A DNA stretch of 64,000 nt, taken from assembly GCF_030719035.1 (NCBI RefSeq), contig NZ_CP132203.1, forward strand, positions 5,784,501 through 5,848,500. Direction: 5' to 3'. The notes beneath the pieces were generated by a model, which saw nothing but the letters and a program-made list of their open reading frames with translations, was not told the origin of the DNA and ran no database searches. Shown piece after piece: positions 1-8,517 of this stretch. Position numbers and translations under genes: made by a program. Source of the stretch: Hahella sp. HNIBRBA332. GTDB taxonomy: Bacteria; Pseudomonadota; Gammaproteobacteria; Pseudomonadales; Oleiphilaceae. Within the stretch, counting starts at the first letter, position 1. Each line of letters opens with the position of its first letter.

Positions 1-76
1 CGCCAACAAAGCGCTGATGTGGTTTTTAGAGGAAGCCGCGGAGCGGGGATATTATGCGCCAGTGCTGACGCAGTGA
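1..76 (+). CDS. C-terminal end of a truncated gene, unidentified
   Basis: The frame beginning at base 2 is open to a TGA at 74-76 and encodes 24 residues ending in APVLTQ. The gene starts outside the window. The fragment is helical-looking but too short to assign to a family. It ends about 120 bp before the next likely start, so it may lie in the same transcription direction as the MddA-like gene. Confidence 0.4.
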   Translation, partial: ANKALMWFLEEAAERGYYAPVLTQ

Positions 77-197
77 GGCGGTGTCCGCCGCCAGTAATTC
101 TCGCCCTGGTTCAGCCGCCCTGCGCCGGTCACAATGTTCAACGCGTTGTTGTCTATTAACAAGCACGAACATGGAGCGCCAGGGAGTTTGGCCTGAT

Positions 198-959
198 ATG
201 AAACATTACCGCATCACTGTCTTTACTGAGCTAGCGTATGCCGCCGTTTGTTATTTGGCCGCCGTTGGGGCGATGTTTTATTTCATCGCCTTCATCAACG
301 GGCTGCCGGTTCCGAAAGCAATCAACGATGGTCCTGTAATTGATACGGCCATTGCGCTTTTCATCGACTTGGGCTTGATTGCATTGTTTGGGGTTCAACA
401 TAGTCTGATGGCGCGCCAGTCCTTCAAACGCTGGCTGACGCGGCGTATTTCTCCCACGATCGAGCGCGCGACTTATTGTCTTGCTACGACATTGGTTTTT
501 GCGGTGGTTTTTTATTTCTGGGCGCCGCTGCCCACGGTGGTCTGGTCGATAGACGGAGAGTCGGCCAGAATATTTTTTCTGACGCTGGCCTTCGCTGGAT
601 GGGGCGTAATGTTTCTCGCCACTTTTATGCTCGATCATTTTGAACTGTTTGGCCTGCGTCAGCCCTGGCGTAAATTCCGGGGACAATCGGCGCCGGCGTC
701 TGAATTTCGCGTCATTCAGTTCTATCGCGTCGTACGTCACCCTATTCAAAGCGGCATTCTGGTGGGCATGTGGTCCACCTCGGTCGCTACTGTGGGGCAC
801 TGTGTTTTCGCCGGCGCTATGACGCTCTATATCCTGATCGGGCTGTATTTTGAAGAACGGGATCTGGTCCGCGAATTTGGGCGGACCTATCTGGATTACA
901 GGCGGCGCGTCGGTATGTTGTTCCCCTTACCGAAGCGGGAGAAAACCGACGCGCGCTGA
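198..959 (+). CDS. mddA: MddA-like methanethiol S-methyltransferase / NnrU-family membrane protein
   Basis: Integral membrane protein of 253 residues with about five hydrophobic segments. The C-terminal half carries the isoprenylcysteine-methyltransferase-like signature: RHPIQSGI, then a YFEERDLVREFG stretch and YRRRVGMLFP, which bind S-adenosylmethionine in this superfamily. The early FGVQHSLMAR motif and the WxPLPxVVW segment match MddA, which methylates methanethiol to dimethylsulfide at the inner membrane. The frame is open from 81, but the upstream extension is polar and low quality. ATG 198 follows AGGGAG at about 11 nt and starts the hydrophobic protein, so I prefer it. A general NnrU-like protein is the alternative. 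Function is by family resemblance only. Confidence 0.7.
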   Translation: MKHYRITVFTELAYAAVCYLAAVGAMFYFIAFINGLPVPKAINDGPVIDTAIALFIDLGLIALFGVQHSLMARQSFKRWLTRRISPTIERATYCLATTLVFAVVFYFWAPLPTVVWSIDGESARIFFLTLAFAGWGVMFLATFMLDHFELFGLRQPWRKFRGQSAPASEFRVIQFYRVVRHPIQSGILVGMWSTSVATVGHCVFAGAMTLYILIGLYFEERDLVREFGRTYLDYRRRVGMLFPLPKREKTDAR

Positions 960-989
960 CAGAGGGCGTATTCGCCAGCGAAAGGACTG

Positions 990-2306
990 TTAAGCCTGAA
1001 GTTCGGCGAACGCCTCGCGAGTCAGGTTGCGGCTGCGTCCCTCCTGCACCACCACATTGTCTTCGATGCGAATGCCGCCATAGGGTTTTAGGGTGGCGAT
1101 CAGGTCCATATCACAACCGTGACCGGCGATATTTTTCACCATGTTATCGAGCAACATGGGAATGAAATACAGCCCCGGCTCAATGGTGATCACCATGTCT
1201 TTTTCCAATGTGCGGGTCAGACGCAGGAAGGGCGCGGAGTCGTCCGGTTTACGCAGGGTTCCGCTTTTATCCTGTTGATGGCCGCCTACGTCATGCACCT
1301 GCAGCCCCAGTAAATGACCCAGACCATGCGGGAAAAATACCTGCGGGATGCGCTTGTCCAGCTGCGCCTCTACGCCGTGTGAGCAAATACCGGTGTCATG
1401 CAGAATACTGGCGACGCCCGCCAGCGTGGCCTGATGCAATTCACTGAAGGCTTTGCCATGCACGGCTTGAGCGGCGATGGACAACTGCAGCGTATTGACC
1501 TGTTCGATCAGTTCCGCAAACAGGCCCTGGTCCGCCGTGTAAGTGCGGGTGATGTCGCTGGCGTATCCTCCGAAGGCTGCCCCAGCGTCAATCAGCAGCG
1601 TGCGCACAGCCTCGGGTTGTATAGGATTTTTCTTTTCATAATGCAGCACCGCCGCATTTTCATTCAGCGCCACAATGCCGGGATAGGGCTCCTGGTTGGA
1701 TAGCTGGCCGCTGGCGGCGAGAAAGTCCCGGTAGACGTCGCATTCGCTTTTACCCGCCAGGAACGCGGCTTGGGCGGCTTTATGCCCCGCGGCCCCAGCC
1801 TGGTTGGCGCGCCACAAACAATCAATTTCGAACTCGGTTTTATAGGCGCGCTGATAATTCAGCCTGTGCAGCAGCGCTTCCGGGTTGACGCTCAAATTCG
1901 GGTTGAGCCCCGGCGCTTCGTTATATTCCGGGCCGACCCAGGCGGTTTTCCCGCTGATCTGCGGCAGCCATTCCTGTAGGGAACTCACTGGCTCTATGCG
2001 CCATTGATCGCTCCAGCCGCCCTCTGGAACAGCGTGCACCACGTGCCAGAAATCCTGTTTCGCCGGCCATAACAGGCGCGGCGTTTCGCCACGTTGAAGG
2101 TGGATAAACACATCCGGCATCAGATCGAATGGCGCCCACTGTTGCGCCATGGCGTAGGGATGAAAAGGGTGGGAGTGGTCGTCGCCAAAATAATAGGTTA
2201 ATCGACCTGACGCCAGGATGACGCCATCGAAATCCGTCTCAAGCAGAGCCTGATCAAAGCGTTTACGCAGGATGGATAAATGGTTTTGATATGCCGAATC
2301 ACTCAT
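990..2306 (-). CDS. pepQ: Xaa-Pro dipeptidase (M24B family)
   Basis: Cytosolic prolidase of 438 residues that hydrolyses dipeptides with C-terminal proline; close relatives also hydrolyse organophosphates (OPAA). The N-terminal creatinase-like domain includes the typical FGDDHSHPFHPYA and PAKQDFWHVV segments. The C-terminal pita-bread domain has all five dinuclear metal ligands: Asp in LIDAGAAFGG, Asp in YASDITRTY, His in FFPHGLGHLLG, Glu in ITIEPGLYF and Glu in GGIRIEDNVVV. The frame is open further upstream, but ATG 2306 gives the family N-terminus MSDSAYQNHL and has a GAGG-type ribosome site. It converges on the upstream methyltransferase gene and diverges from the RNA ligase. Confidence 0.92.
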   Translation of the reverse strand: MSDSAYQNHLSILRKRFDQALLETDFDGVILASGRLTYYFGDDHSHPFHPYAMAQQWAPFDLMPDVFIHLQRGETPRLLWPAKQDFWHVVHAVPEGGWSDQWRIEPVSSLQEWLPQISGKTAWVGPEYNEAPGLNPNLSVNPEALLHRLNYQRAYKTEFEIDCLWRANQAGAAGHKAAQAAFLAGKSECDVYRDFLAASGQLSNQEPYPGIVALNENAAVLHYEKKNPIQPEAVRTLLIDAGAAFGGYASDITRTYTADQGLFAELIEQVNTLQLSIAAQAVHGKAFSELHQATLAGVASILHDTGICSHGVEAQLDKRIPQVFFPHGLGHLLGLQVHDVGGHQQDKSGTLRKPDDSAPFLRLTRTLEKDMVITIEPGLYFIPMLLDNMVKNIAGHGCDMDLIATLKPYGGIRIEDNVVVQEGRSRNLTREAFAELQA

Positions 2307-2574
2307 TGAAAAAGCCTCTGCCTGATCCCGAAAAGGAACAAGTCTACTCCTGTTAACGTAGTGCGTGAAAGTGGGGCGTCCAACTCGCAAAGACGTGTTT
2401 TTCTATCTGGAATAAAGAAGCCTGTCACAGTAATAGTTAGAAGATTTTTTGCGCAACGCATACAATGCTGGGCGCAATCACGCATTGCGCTGCAAAAGCA
2501 CATCACCTTTTCGATTTTTAGTATCCCGCCGTTTGTGCTGTTCGCCGGGAATGAAGCAGGCACGCTTAATTTTT

Positions 2575-3735
2575 ATGTCTAAATTTTCTGTACCTATCAA
2601 ACGTATACGCCAAATTGAGCCGCACCCGAATGCGGACGCCATTGAGTTCGCCGTGATCGACGGCTATCGCTCCATCGTCAAGAAAGGCGAGTTCCAAGCC
2701 GGGGACCTGATCGCCTACATCCCAGAGGCTTCGCTGTTGCCGCAGTGGCTATTGAAGAAATTGAATTTCTGGAACGCCGAGAAGGGCGTTGGACGTTTGA
2801 ACGGCAAAGACGGCAATCGTATTACCGCGATCAAACTGCGCGGTGAACTGAGCCAGGGTGTTTGCTATCCCGTGCATATAGACGGCGATACCGCCGTGAT
2901 TGAACACAGCGACGGGGATTCTGAGTTGATGCGCTTGAGCCCGGTGGAAGAGGGCCAGTGCGTTGCAGAGCTGTTGGGCGTGCAAAAATATGAGCCGCCG
3001 ATTCCTACTTCCATGGCGGGTGACATTTTCAACGCCGGACAGCGCTTAACGGTCCATTTTGATGTGGAAAACTGGAAGTCCTATCCAGATATTCTGCAGG
3101 ACGATGAAGAAGTGGTTTTCACCGAAAAACTGCACGGCACATTCACTGGCGTCGCCATTCTGCCGGAAAAAGACGCTCGCCAAGAGGCGTTTGGCGTTAA
3201 GCGCAACGTGCTGATCTTTTCCAAAGGTCTGGGCGCTAAAGGCCTGGTCCTCGCCAATACCGACGGCAACAGCGCCAATGTCTACGTACGCGCCACCACC
3301 GGCATGGTGGCGGTGATCGACGCCTTGCTGGCAAGCGGTGAATTGCAGGTGGAGAATGAGCCTTTGTTCATCCTGGGTGAAACATTCGGTCCGGGCGTTC
3401 AGGATCTGGCGTATGGCAAGGAACTCGGCTTCCGCCTATTCGCCCTCGCCAGCGGCTACCGTGGCGCCCAGCGCTACCACGACTTCGACGAACTGCAGGC
3501 GATGGCGGAGCAACTCGGCGTACCAACCGTCCCCGTTCTCTACCGCGGCCCCTTCTCACAGGAAGTCATGAGAGCATTCACCGACGGCGCCACCGAACTC
3601 GACGCCGATCACATCCGCGAAGGCATCGTCATGACCCCAACCAAAGAAAGACGCGACCCAGAACTCGGTCGTGTCTGTTTGAAGTCCGTGAGCGCCGCGT
3701 ATTTGTGCCGGAAGGGTGGGACGGAGTTTAGTTGA
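2575..3735 (+). CDS. ATP-dependent RNA ligase, DRB0094 (DraRnl/Rnl5) family
   Basis: A 386-residue nucleotidyltransferase. The N-terminal OB-like domain (roughly residues 1-110) has the family signature IEPHPNADAIEFAVIDGY and KKGEFQAGDLIAYIPE. The ligase domain follows with motif I EKLHGT, whose Lys185 should form the AMP adduct; LFILGETFG fits motif III, and EGIVMTP and CLKSVSAAYL fit motifs IV and V. The Deinococcus prototype seals 3'-OH/5'-phosphate nicks with RNA at the 3' side. The frame is open from 2449, but the first 42 residues are unlike the family and ATG 2575 starts the conserved MSKFSVPIKRI. It is convergent with the 784-residue unknown gene. A second, unrelated RNA ligase lies at 9657. 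Confidence 0.85.
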   Translation: MSKFSVPIKRIRQIEPHPNADAIEFAVIDGYRSIVKKGEFQAGDLIAYIPEASLLPQWLLKKLNFWNAEKGVGRLNGKDGNRITAIKLRGELSQGVCYPVHIDGDTAVIEHSDGDSELMRLSPVEEGQCVAELLGVQKYEPPIPTSMAGDIFNAGQRLTVHFDVENWKSYPDILQDDEEVVFTEKLHGTFTGVAILPEKDARQEAFGVKRNVLIFSKGLGAKGLVLANTDGNSANVYVRATTGMVAVIDALLASGELQVENEPLFILGETFGPGVQDLAYGKELGFRLFALASGYRGAQRYHDFDELQAMAEQLGVPTVPVLYRGPFSQEVMRAFTDGATELDADHIREGIVMTPTKERRDPELGRVCLKSVSAAYLCRKGGTEFS

Positions 3736-3830
3736 TGTATTGAATATGGTGCGAATTGAGCGCCGTACAGGCGGTGAGGCAGATCGGGAGACTGCCGCCT
3801 CCGCTCTGTTAAGCTTGAAAGTAAACGGAG

Positions 3831-6185
3831 TTAGGGAATGTACGTTGACATTAAAGGATGTTTCCCTACCGCCCAACCTAAAAATTGTATCGTCTCTGAA
3901 TCTGTCTTTTGCAGGCGCTGACCGTTCACAGCTAACTGAAGACCAGTCATTACGGGAGCAAACCGCACCCTGAACTCAGGCGCTTGCTCCGACAAATGCG
4001 ATTGCATCCAGGATACGTGGTCATGATGCTCTTCAGGTGGCAGCTGTGTTAGGAAAAAAATCATTTGTCGCCACGCATAAGCGCTTTTTTTCATTATGTT
4101 CAGTCCAGCATGGTTACTATCCATTTTTAACTGCTGGCGTCTACATACCCACTTAAAGCAGTCTTTCACCATAAGTGAGAGATTTTCTCCCAACTTAGTC
4201 TTTAGCCCCAATGCCTGAAACAGTACCGCCAGGTTTTGCGTGGTTAAGATCTGTTGTTGCTCGATAACGACGGCGTTGCTGGCTACACTCCAACCCTTCC
4301 CAGGAGCGCCAGCGCGTTTTGAACATAGGTTGGAAAAGTTTTTAGCAGTCATGCTTCTGCCGCCAAACAACGTATTCTTAAGAAAAGATGAGTAGTCCAC
4401 GTTGTAGTACCTTGCATATAGTGTGTCCTGAAGCAGCTCGGCGGCGTATTCACAGGCATTCGCATACTTCTGAGTGAACTCGCCCATGAAAATATCGGCG
4501 GCTATTTCATCGACAATAGGAACTTTGAGCTTTGCCTGGTCAGCCAAGCTTCTAATTTCCTGAAGCAACTTATTTGGAAGAGTAGAATAAGGAAAGTTTA
4601 CAAGGGCCAAGATCACTATATCCGACAGAATAGTTATCGCTAACTCTTGGTTTCTTGGTTTGGTATTACGGTACTTCTCTACATTTGAAATCCACGGAAG
4701 CTCAGTCAGCTGAACTTGGTTTTGTAAGTTAATGAGCAGCAAAGAGCGGCGTTGCCGAAAAGCCTGATAAATACTTGAGTAAATATTCTTCAGCCCAGAA
4801 TCGTCAAAGCAGGAAGCTCTTATATTTGCAGACAATTGCGGTAATACGTTAGCGATAGTATCCGCAGAGGTGATATAGCCTTGCTGTATAAGCTGGTAGA
4901 TAGTGGCGATTTGGGTGCGTTCCACTTTCTTGGCTAAATATCGGGGGATCAATGATCCAGCAGGAGCGTTGTGCGTCGATTCATCTGAAGCGATGGGGGC
5001 AATGGCGCGCCTGACACATTCAAGTCCTTTATCCTGGGGAAGAGGTAGTAATCGCTGTACCAGGATTTTTGCAATTTCATGGTATTTTTCTGGTCTACAC
5101 TGCTGAGACTGCCTGAGTCGTGACACAAGTTGCTTTTCCTCTCCAGGCGCGCCTCGTTTGGCGATATAGCGCGCCAGGTGTAAACGAACATATCCGCGAT
5201 CCCGTTCATGCAGTGTTGTTGGGCTATCAATACATTGTCTAAGAAAAGCCAACATTCGCGCATGGGCTGAACCGGCTTTCAATCTTCGACTGCCTAAAAT
5301 ATGTTGCGAAGCCATTTGTTCATGGCGCCCGGATAATGATGTGGCGCGTTCAGTCCAGCCCGCAGGAAATGTCTTACCAGGAAACCCACCTTTTAGGTCA
5401 TAGTGGCCGAGGTGGTCTCGTACTGGCTTTCCTGCATCATCCACCCTGACTGAAGGCAATTCACTTTCCACGGTTTCAATGAGCAGTCCGACGAGTTGGT
5501 CATATAAAGGAATCCAAATTCGGATTGCTTCTTCTTGTGCGGTGATGCGCTTATTCGCTTCGACTTTATTAAGCTTTTCTATGGCTGATCTGACAGGTTG
5601 TAGAAATACAAATCCATTACTTGCAGTAAACTGACCGGAAAGATTGGGATAGAACTTTAGTTCGGAGAAAAAAGGAAGTATTTCTGCAAGAATCGATTTA
5701 GCGCCAGACACATCTCCGTGTTCAAGCAGCCAAGCAACAATTGCCAAGGCTCCTTCCTCTGGAACGCTGATGGAAAACCGGCCCTCAGAGATATGTTGAT
5801 TTAGGAGCTTTACGCCCTCTTCGCTTAAAAAGTAACTGTTCAGGGCGGCCCGTGTTTCTGTATTTATTGGAAGCGATAGCTTTTTCGCAAAGGCAATCTC
5901 GTTCTCCGTTAACGGCGCTCCGGCTAAGAAATTCCCAGTCGCAAATCCGCCAGTCGCGACTTCCAATGTCACCCATGCAGGCGTATTGGAGACGGGAGTG
6001 CGAGAACCTATATTCAACTCGCCAGAATACATGCTCGCGAGAATTTTCTCCCATCGCGCCACTTTCTGCCCTGAGCTTTGGGACGGATTGCTAAGATTAT
6101 TTTGCAGAGCCTTTGATAGCTGAAATTCAGGGTAAGCAGCATCAATGGTTATTGTGTCTTTTTCAGGCTTTTTGTTACTTGGCAT
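3831..6185 (-). CDS. Conserved-looking protein of unknown function, 784 residues, paired with tRNA-like RNA
   Basis: Large soluble, mostly helical protein without signal peptide or clear membrane segment. I do not recognise a named domain. The C-terminal third is the most motif-like part: a YARYYNVDY segment, NFSNLCSKRAG, then GKGWSVASNAVVIEQQQIL and NLAVLFQALGLK, which resemble a conserved core rather than filler. ATG 6185 lies 15 nt past the CCA end of the tRNA-like RNA and has only a weak ribosome site. A GTG at 6224, inside the T-loop of that RNA, is in frame and is preceded by GAGAGGG, so a 797-residue product is possible. Base composition is slightly more AT-rich than its neighbours, suggesting acquired DNA. 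Its neighbours point to RNA metabolism, but no function is assigned. Confidence 0.75.
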   Translation of the reverse strand: MPSNKKPEKDTITIDAAYPEFQLSKALQNNLSNPSQSSGQKVARWEKILASMYSGELNIGSRTPVSNTPAWVTLEVATGGFATGNFLAGAPLTENEIAFAKKLSLPINTETRAALNSYFLSEEGVKLLNQHISEGRFSISVPEEGALAIVAWLLEHGDVSGAKSILAEILPFFSELKFYPNLSGQFTASNGFVFLQPVRSAIEKLNKVEANKRITAQEEAIRIWIPLYDQLVGLLIETVESELPSVRVDDAGKPVRDHLGHYDLKGGFPGKTFPAGWTERATSLSGRHEQMASQHILGSRRLKAGSAHARMLAFLRQCIDSPTTLHERDRGYVRLHLARYIAKRGAPGEEKQLVSRLRQSQQCRPEKYHEIAKILVQRLLPLPQDKGLECVRRAIAPIASDESTHNAPAGSLIPRYLAKKVERTQIATIYQLIQQGYITSADTIANVLPQLSANIRASCFDDSGLKNIYSSIYQAFRQRRSLLLINLQNQVQLTELPWISNVEKYRNTKPRNQELAITILSDIVILALVNFPYSTLPNKLLQEIRSLADQAKLKVPIVDEIAADIFMGEFTQKYANACEYAAELLQDTLYARYYNVDYSSFLKNTLFGGRSMTAKNFSNLCSKRAGAPGKGWSVASNAVVIEQQQILTTQNLAVLFQALGLKTKLGENLSLMVKDCFKWVCRRQQLKMDSNHAGLNIMKKSAYAWRQMIFFLTQLPPEEHHDHVSWMQSHLSEQAPEFRVRFAPVMTGLQLAVNGQRLQKTDSETIQFLGWAVGKHPLMSTYIP

Positions 6186-6200
6186 ATCCAGTCTTATGGA

Positions 6201-6276
6201 TGGGTCCGGGGGCTGGATTTGCACCAGCGCCCTCTCGGAAATCAGCCGAGCGCTCTACATACTGAGCTACCCCGGA
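6201..6276 (-). tRNA. tRNA-like RNA, anticodon position GAU, abnormal loops
   Basis: Read on the minus strand, this 76-nt element folds as a cloverleaf with every stem perfect. The acceptor TCCGGGG pairs with CCCCGGA, the D stem is GCTC/GAGC, the anticodon stem CTCGG/CCGAG and the T stem GCTGG/CCAGC, and CCA is encoded. The loops are wrong for an elongator tRNA. The D loop AGTATGTA lacks the G18G19 pair, the T loop TGCAAAT replaces U55 with G, and the anticodon loop CTGATTT has U at 37, where a purine is expected. The discriminator is C, whereas tRNA-Ile has A. It could be a decaying tRNA or a dedicated tRNA mimic; the intact stems favour the latter. The 784-residue gene begins 15 nt downstream. 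Confidence 0.6.
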
Positions 6277-6601
6277 ACAGTTCTTCATTGCGTCCGTGTC
6301 ATTGAGGCTAGAGTATAACGATTACTTCTATTCATTTTATAGCGCGTAATTAACTCATTACCAATCTGGTAAAGGTAGAGCCCCAGCATTGAGAGAATTG
6401 GCTTGCAGCCGTAGGGCCTGCACTTAGAGTTTCGGTAAGCAATAACCCGCCTTACATTTCCCTCCATCCTTGGTTACTCTGATTTGTCTCTGGCTTTACG
6501 CCGCACATTCGGGCGCCGTGCTTGCGCCGATCGCTCTTTGTTGTTCATTGCTTTGCACACTCTAACCCTGTTGTTTGATCCGATGGATGTGGATTGTTTC
6601 T
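6277..6601. promoter_or_regulatory. Intergenic region between the tRNA-like RNA and the ABC exporter
   Basis: About 325 bp containing divergent upstream regions. For the minus strand, a TATACT -10-like hexamer lies at 6311-6316, about 35 nt before the tRNA-like RNA, with no good -35 box. A 60-codon minus-strand frame at 6285-6467 has no ribosome site or family resemblance, and I do not call it. No terminator or repeat is obvious. Confidence 0.35.
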
Positions 6602-8449
6602 ATGCTGAGTTTGTTTGAAAAGTTTATTAAGCCCTTTCCGCCAGAGGAACCGGAGCAGCCGCCTACCGGCTTGTTCGCTTTTTGCCGTTATTACACGCGG
6701 GGAATGGAGGTTCCGTTAGTCCTGATGTCCCTGACCTCCGCATTTCTGGCGTTTTTGGAGGTGTCCCTGTTTGGGTTCATGGGGCAGTTGGTGGATTGGC
6801 TGGTGGACAAGAATCCTGAGACGCTGCTTCAGGAGGAGGGCGGCCGCTTGCTGATCATGACGTTGGTGGTGCTGGTGGGCTTGCCCGTTGGGGTCTTATT
6901 CCGGGCGTTGTTGATTCATCAGACATTGCTGGCCAATTATCCCATGCAGATTCGCTGGAAGGCGCATCGCTATTTGCTTAAGCAGAGCTTGTCTTTCTAT
7001 CAGAATGACTTCGCCGGCCGCATCGCCACCAAGGTGTTGCAAACCTCTCTGGCGGTGCGGGAAACCGTGATGAAGCTGTTGGATATCATGGTGTATGTAC
7101 TGGTGTATTTCAGCACCATGCTGGTGATGATTGGCAGTGCGGATATGCGCTTGTTGATTCCTATGATGGTGTGGTTGGGCGCTTATGTTTGCCTGCAGCT
7201 TTATTTTGTCCCCAAGCTCAAGCGTAACTCCATGAAAAACGCGGACGCTCGCGCTGCGATGACGGGTCGCATCGTTGATAGTTACACCAATATCACTACT
7301 GTAAAACTGTTTTCCCACACCCAGAGGGAAGCGGATTACGCACAGGAAAGCATGCAGGGATTTCTTACCACCGTACGACGGCAGATGCGCCTGGTGACGG
7401 GGATCAATGTCAGCGTGCATACCCTGAATTATATGCTGACATTCGTCATAACCGCGTTGGCGATCTGGCTGTGGACGCAGGCTGCGATCACTGTGGGCGC
7501 CATTGCGATTGCGGTGAGTCTGACGCTGCGCCTAAACGGCATGGCGCAATGGATCATGTGGGAAGTCAGTGCGTTATTCGAAAATATCGGCACGGTGGCG
7601 GATGGCATCACCACCTTGTCCAAGCCGCAGGAAGTGACGGATCGACCCGATGCGAGCAAGCTGCAGGCCACCAAGGGACATATCCGGTTCGATAAAATCG
7701 GTTTTCACTACGGCAAAGGCGAGGGCGTCATTGAGAAACTGTCTCTGGATATCAAGCCTGGCGAGAAAGTTGGACTGGTGGGGCGTTCCGGCGCGGGCAA
7801 ATCTACCCTGGTGAACCTGCTATTGCGCTTTTACGACTTGGAGCAAGGGCGCATTCTCATAGATGGACAGGATATCCGTGAAGTCAGTCAGGAGAGCTTG
7901 CGTGAGCATATCGGTATGGTGACCCAGGATACCTCGCTGCTGCATCGGTCGGTGCGGGACAACATCCTCTATGGTCGCCCTGACGCAACGGAAGAAGAAA
8001 TGATCGCCGCCGCCAGAAAAGCCGAGGCCCACGACTTTATACTTTCCTTGTCGGACCCGCAGGGAAGGAGAGGCTACGATGCTCAAGTCGGCGAACGTGG
8101 GGTGAAGCTGTCCGGTGGGCAGCGTCAGCGTATCGCCATCGCCCGCGTTCTGTTGAAAGACGCGCCGATTCTGATTCTGGATGAAGCCACTTCCGCGCTG
8201 GATTCCGAGGCGGAAGCAGCAATACAGCGAAGTCTGTATGAACTGATGGAAGGTAAAACCGTTATCGCCATTGCGCATCGTCTCTCCACAATAGCCGCTA
8301 TGGATCGCCTCATTGTGCTCGATGACGGCGCCATCATCGAACAGGGTTCACATCAGGATTTGATCAGTAGCGGCGGTATTTACGCCCAGTTATGGGCGCA
8401 TCAGACCGGCGGGTTTTTGGGGATTGAAGAGGGTGAGCTCGTTACCTGA
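6602..8449 (+). CDS. ABC exporter half-transporter (fused permease and ATPase)
   Basis: Type I ABC exporter of about 615 residues, MsbA/multidrug-like, expected to work as a homodimer in the inner membrane. The transmembrane domain (roughly residues 45-330) has about six hydrophobic helices. The nucleotide-binding domain has Walker A GRSGAGKST, the signature LSGGQRQRIAIAR, Walker B ILILDEATSALD and the H-loop AIAHRLST. Starts at 6575 (TTG), 6587 or 6602 (ATG) are all in frame with weak ribosome sites; I chose 6602. The substrate is unknown. The gene stands alone, convergent with the HD-Pnk operon, so context gives no clue. Confidence 0.85.
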   Translation: MLSLFEKFIKPFPPEEPEQPPTGLFAFCRYYTRGMEVPLVLMSLTSAFLAFLEVSLFGFMGQLVDWLVDKNPETLLQEEGGRLLIMTLVVLVGLPVGVLFRALLIHQTLLANYPMQIRWKAHRYLLKQSLSFYQNDFAGRIATKVLQTSLAVRETVMKLLDIMVYVLVYFSTMLVMIGSADMRLLIPMMVWLGAYVCLQLYFVPKLKRNSMKNADARAAMTGRIVDSYTNITTVKLFSHTQREADYAQESMQGFLTTVRRQMRLVTGINVSVHTLNYMLTFVITALAIWLWTQAAITVGAIAIAVSLTLRLNGMAQWIMWEVSALFENIGTVADGITTLSKPQEVTDRPDASKLQATKGHIRFDKIGFHYGKGEGVIEKLSLDIKPGEKVGLVGRSGAGKSTLVNLLLRFYDLEQGRILIDGQDIREVSQESLREHIGMVTQDTSLLHRSVRDNILYGRPDATEEEMIAAARKAEAHDFILSLSDPQGRRGYDAQVGERGVKLSGGQRQRIAIARVLLKDAPILILDEATSALDSEAEAAIQRSLYELMEGKTVIAIAHRLSTIAAMDRLIVLDDGAIIEQGSHQDLISSGGIYAQLWAHQTGGFLGIEEGELVT

Positions 8450-8517
8450 GCTTATGCGTCTGACTCAATGCATCCAGCGATAAACGGGATGCATTGATTG
8501 GACTTATTTGGCCGCTA

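Noticed and set aside
6285..6467. 60-codon minus-strand frame just upstream of the tRNA-like RNA
   Set aside because: It occupies the likely promoter region of the RNA, has no Shine-Dalgarno and no family resemblance.
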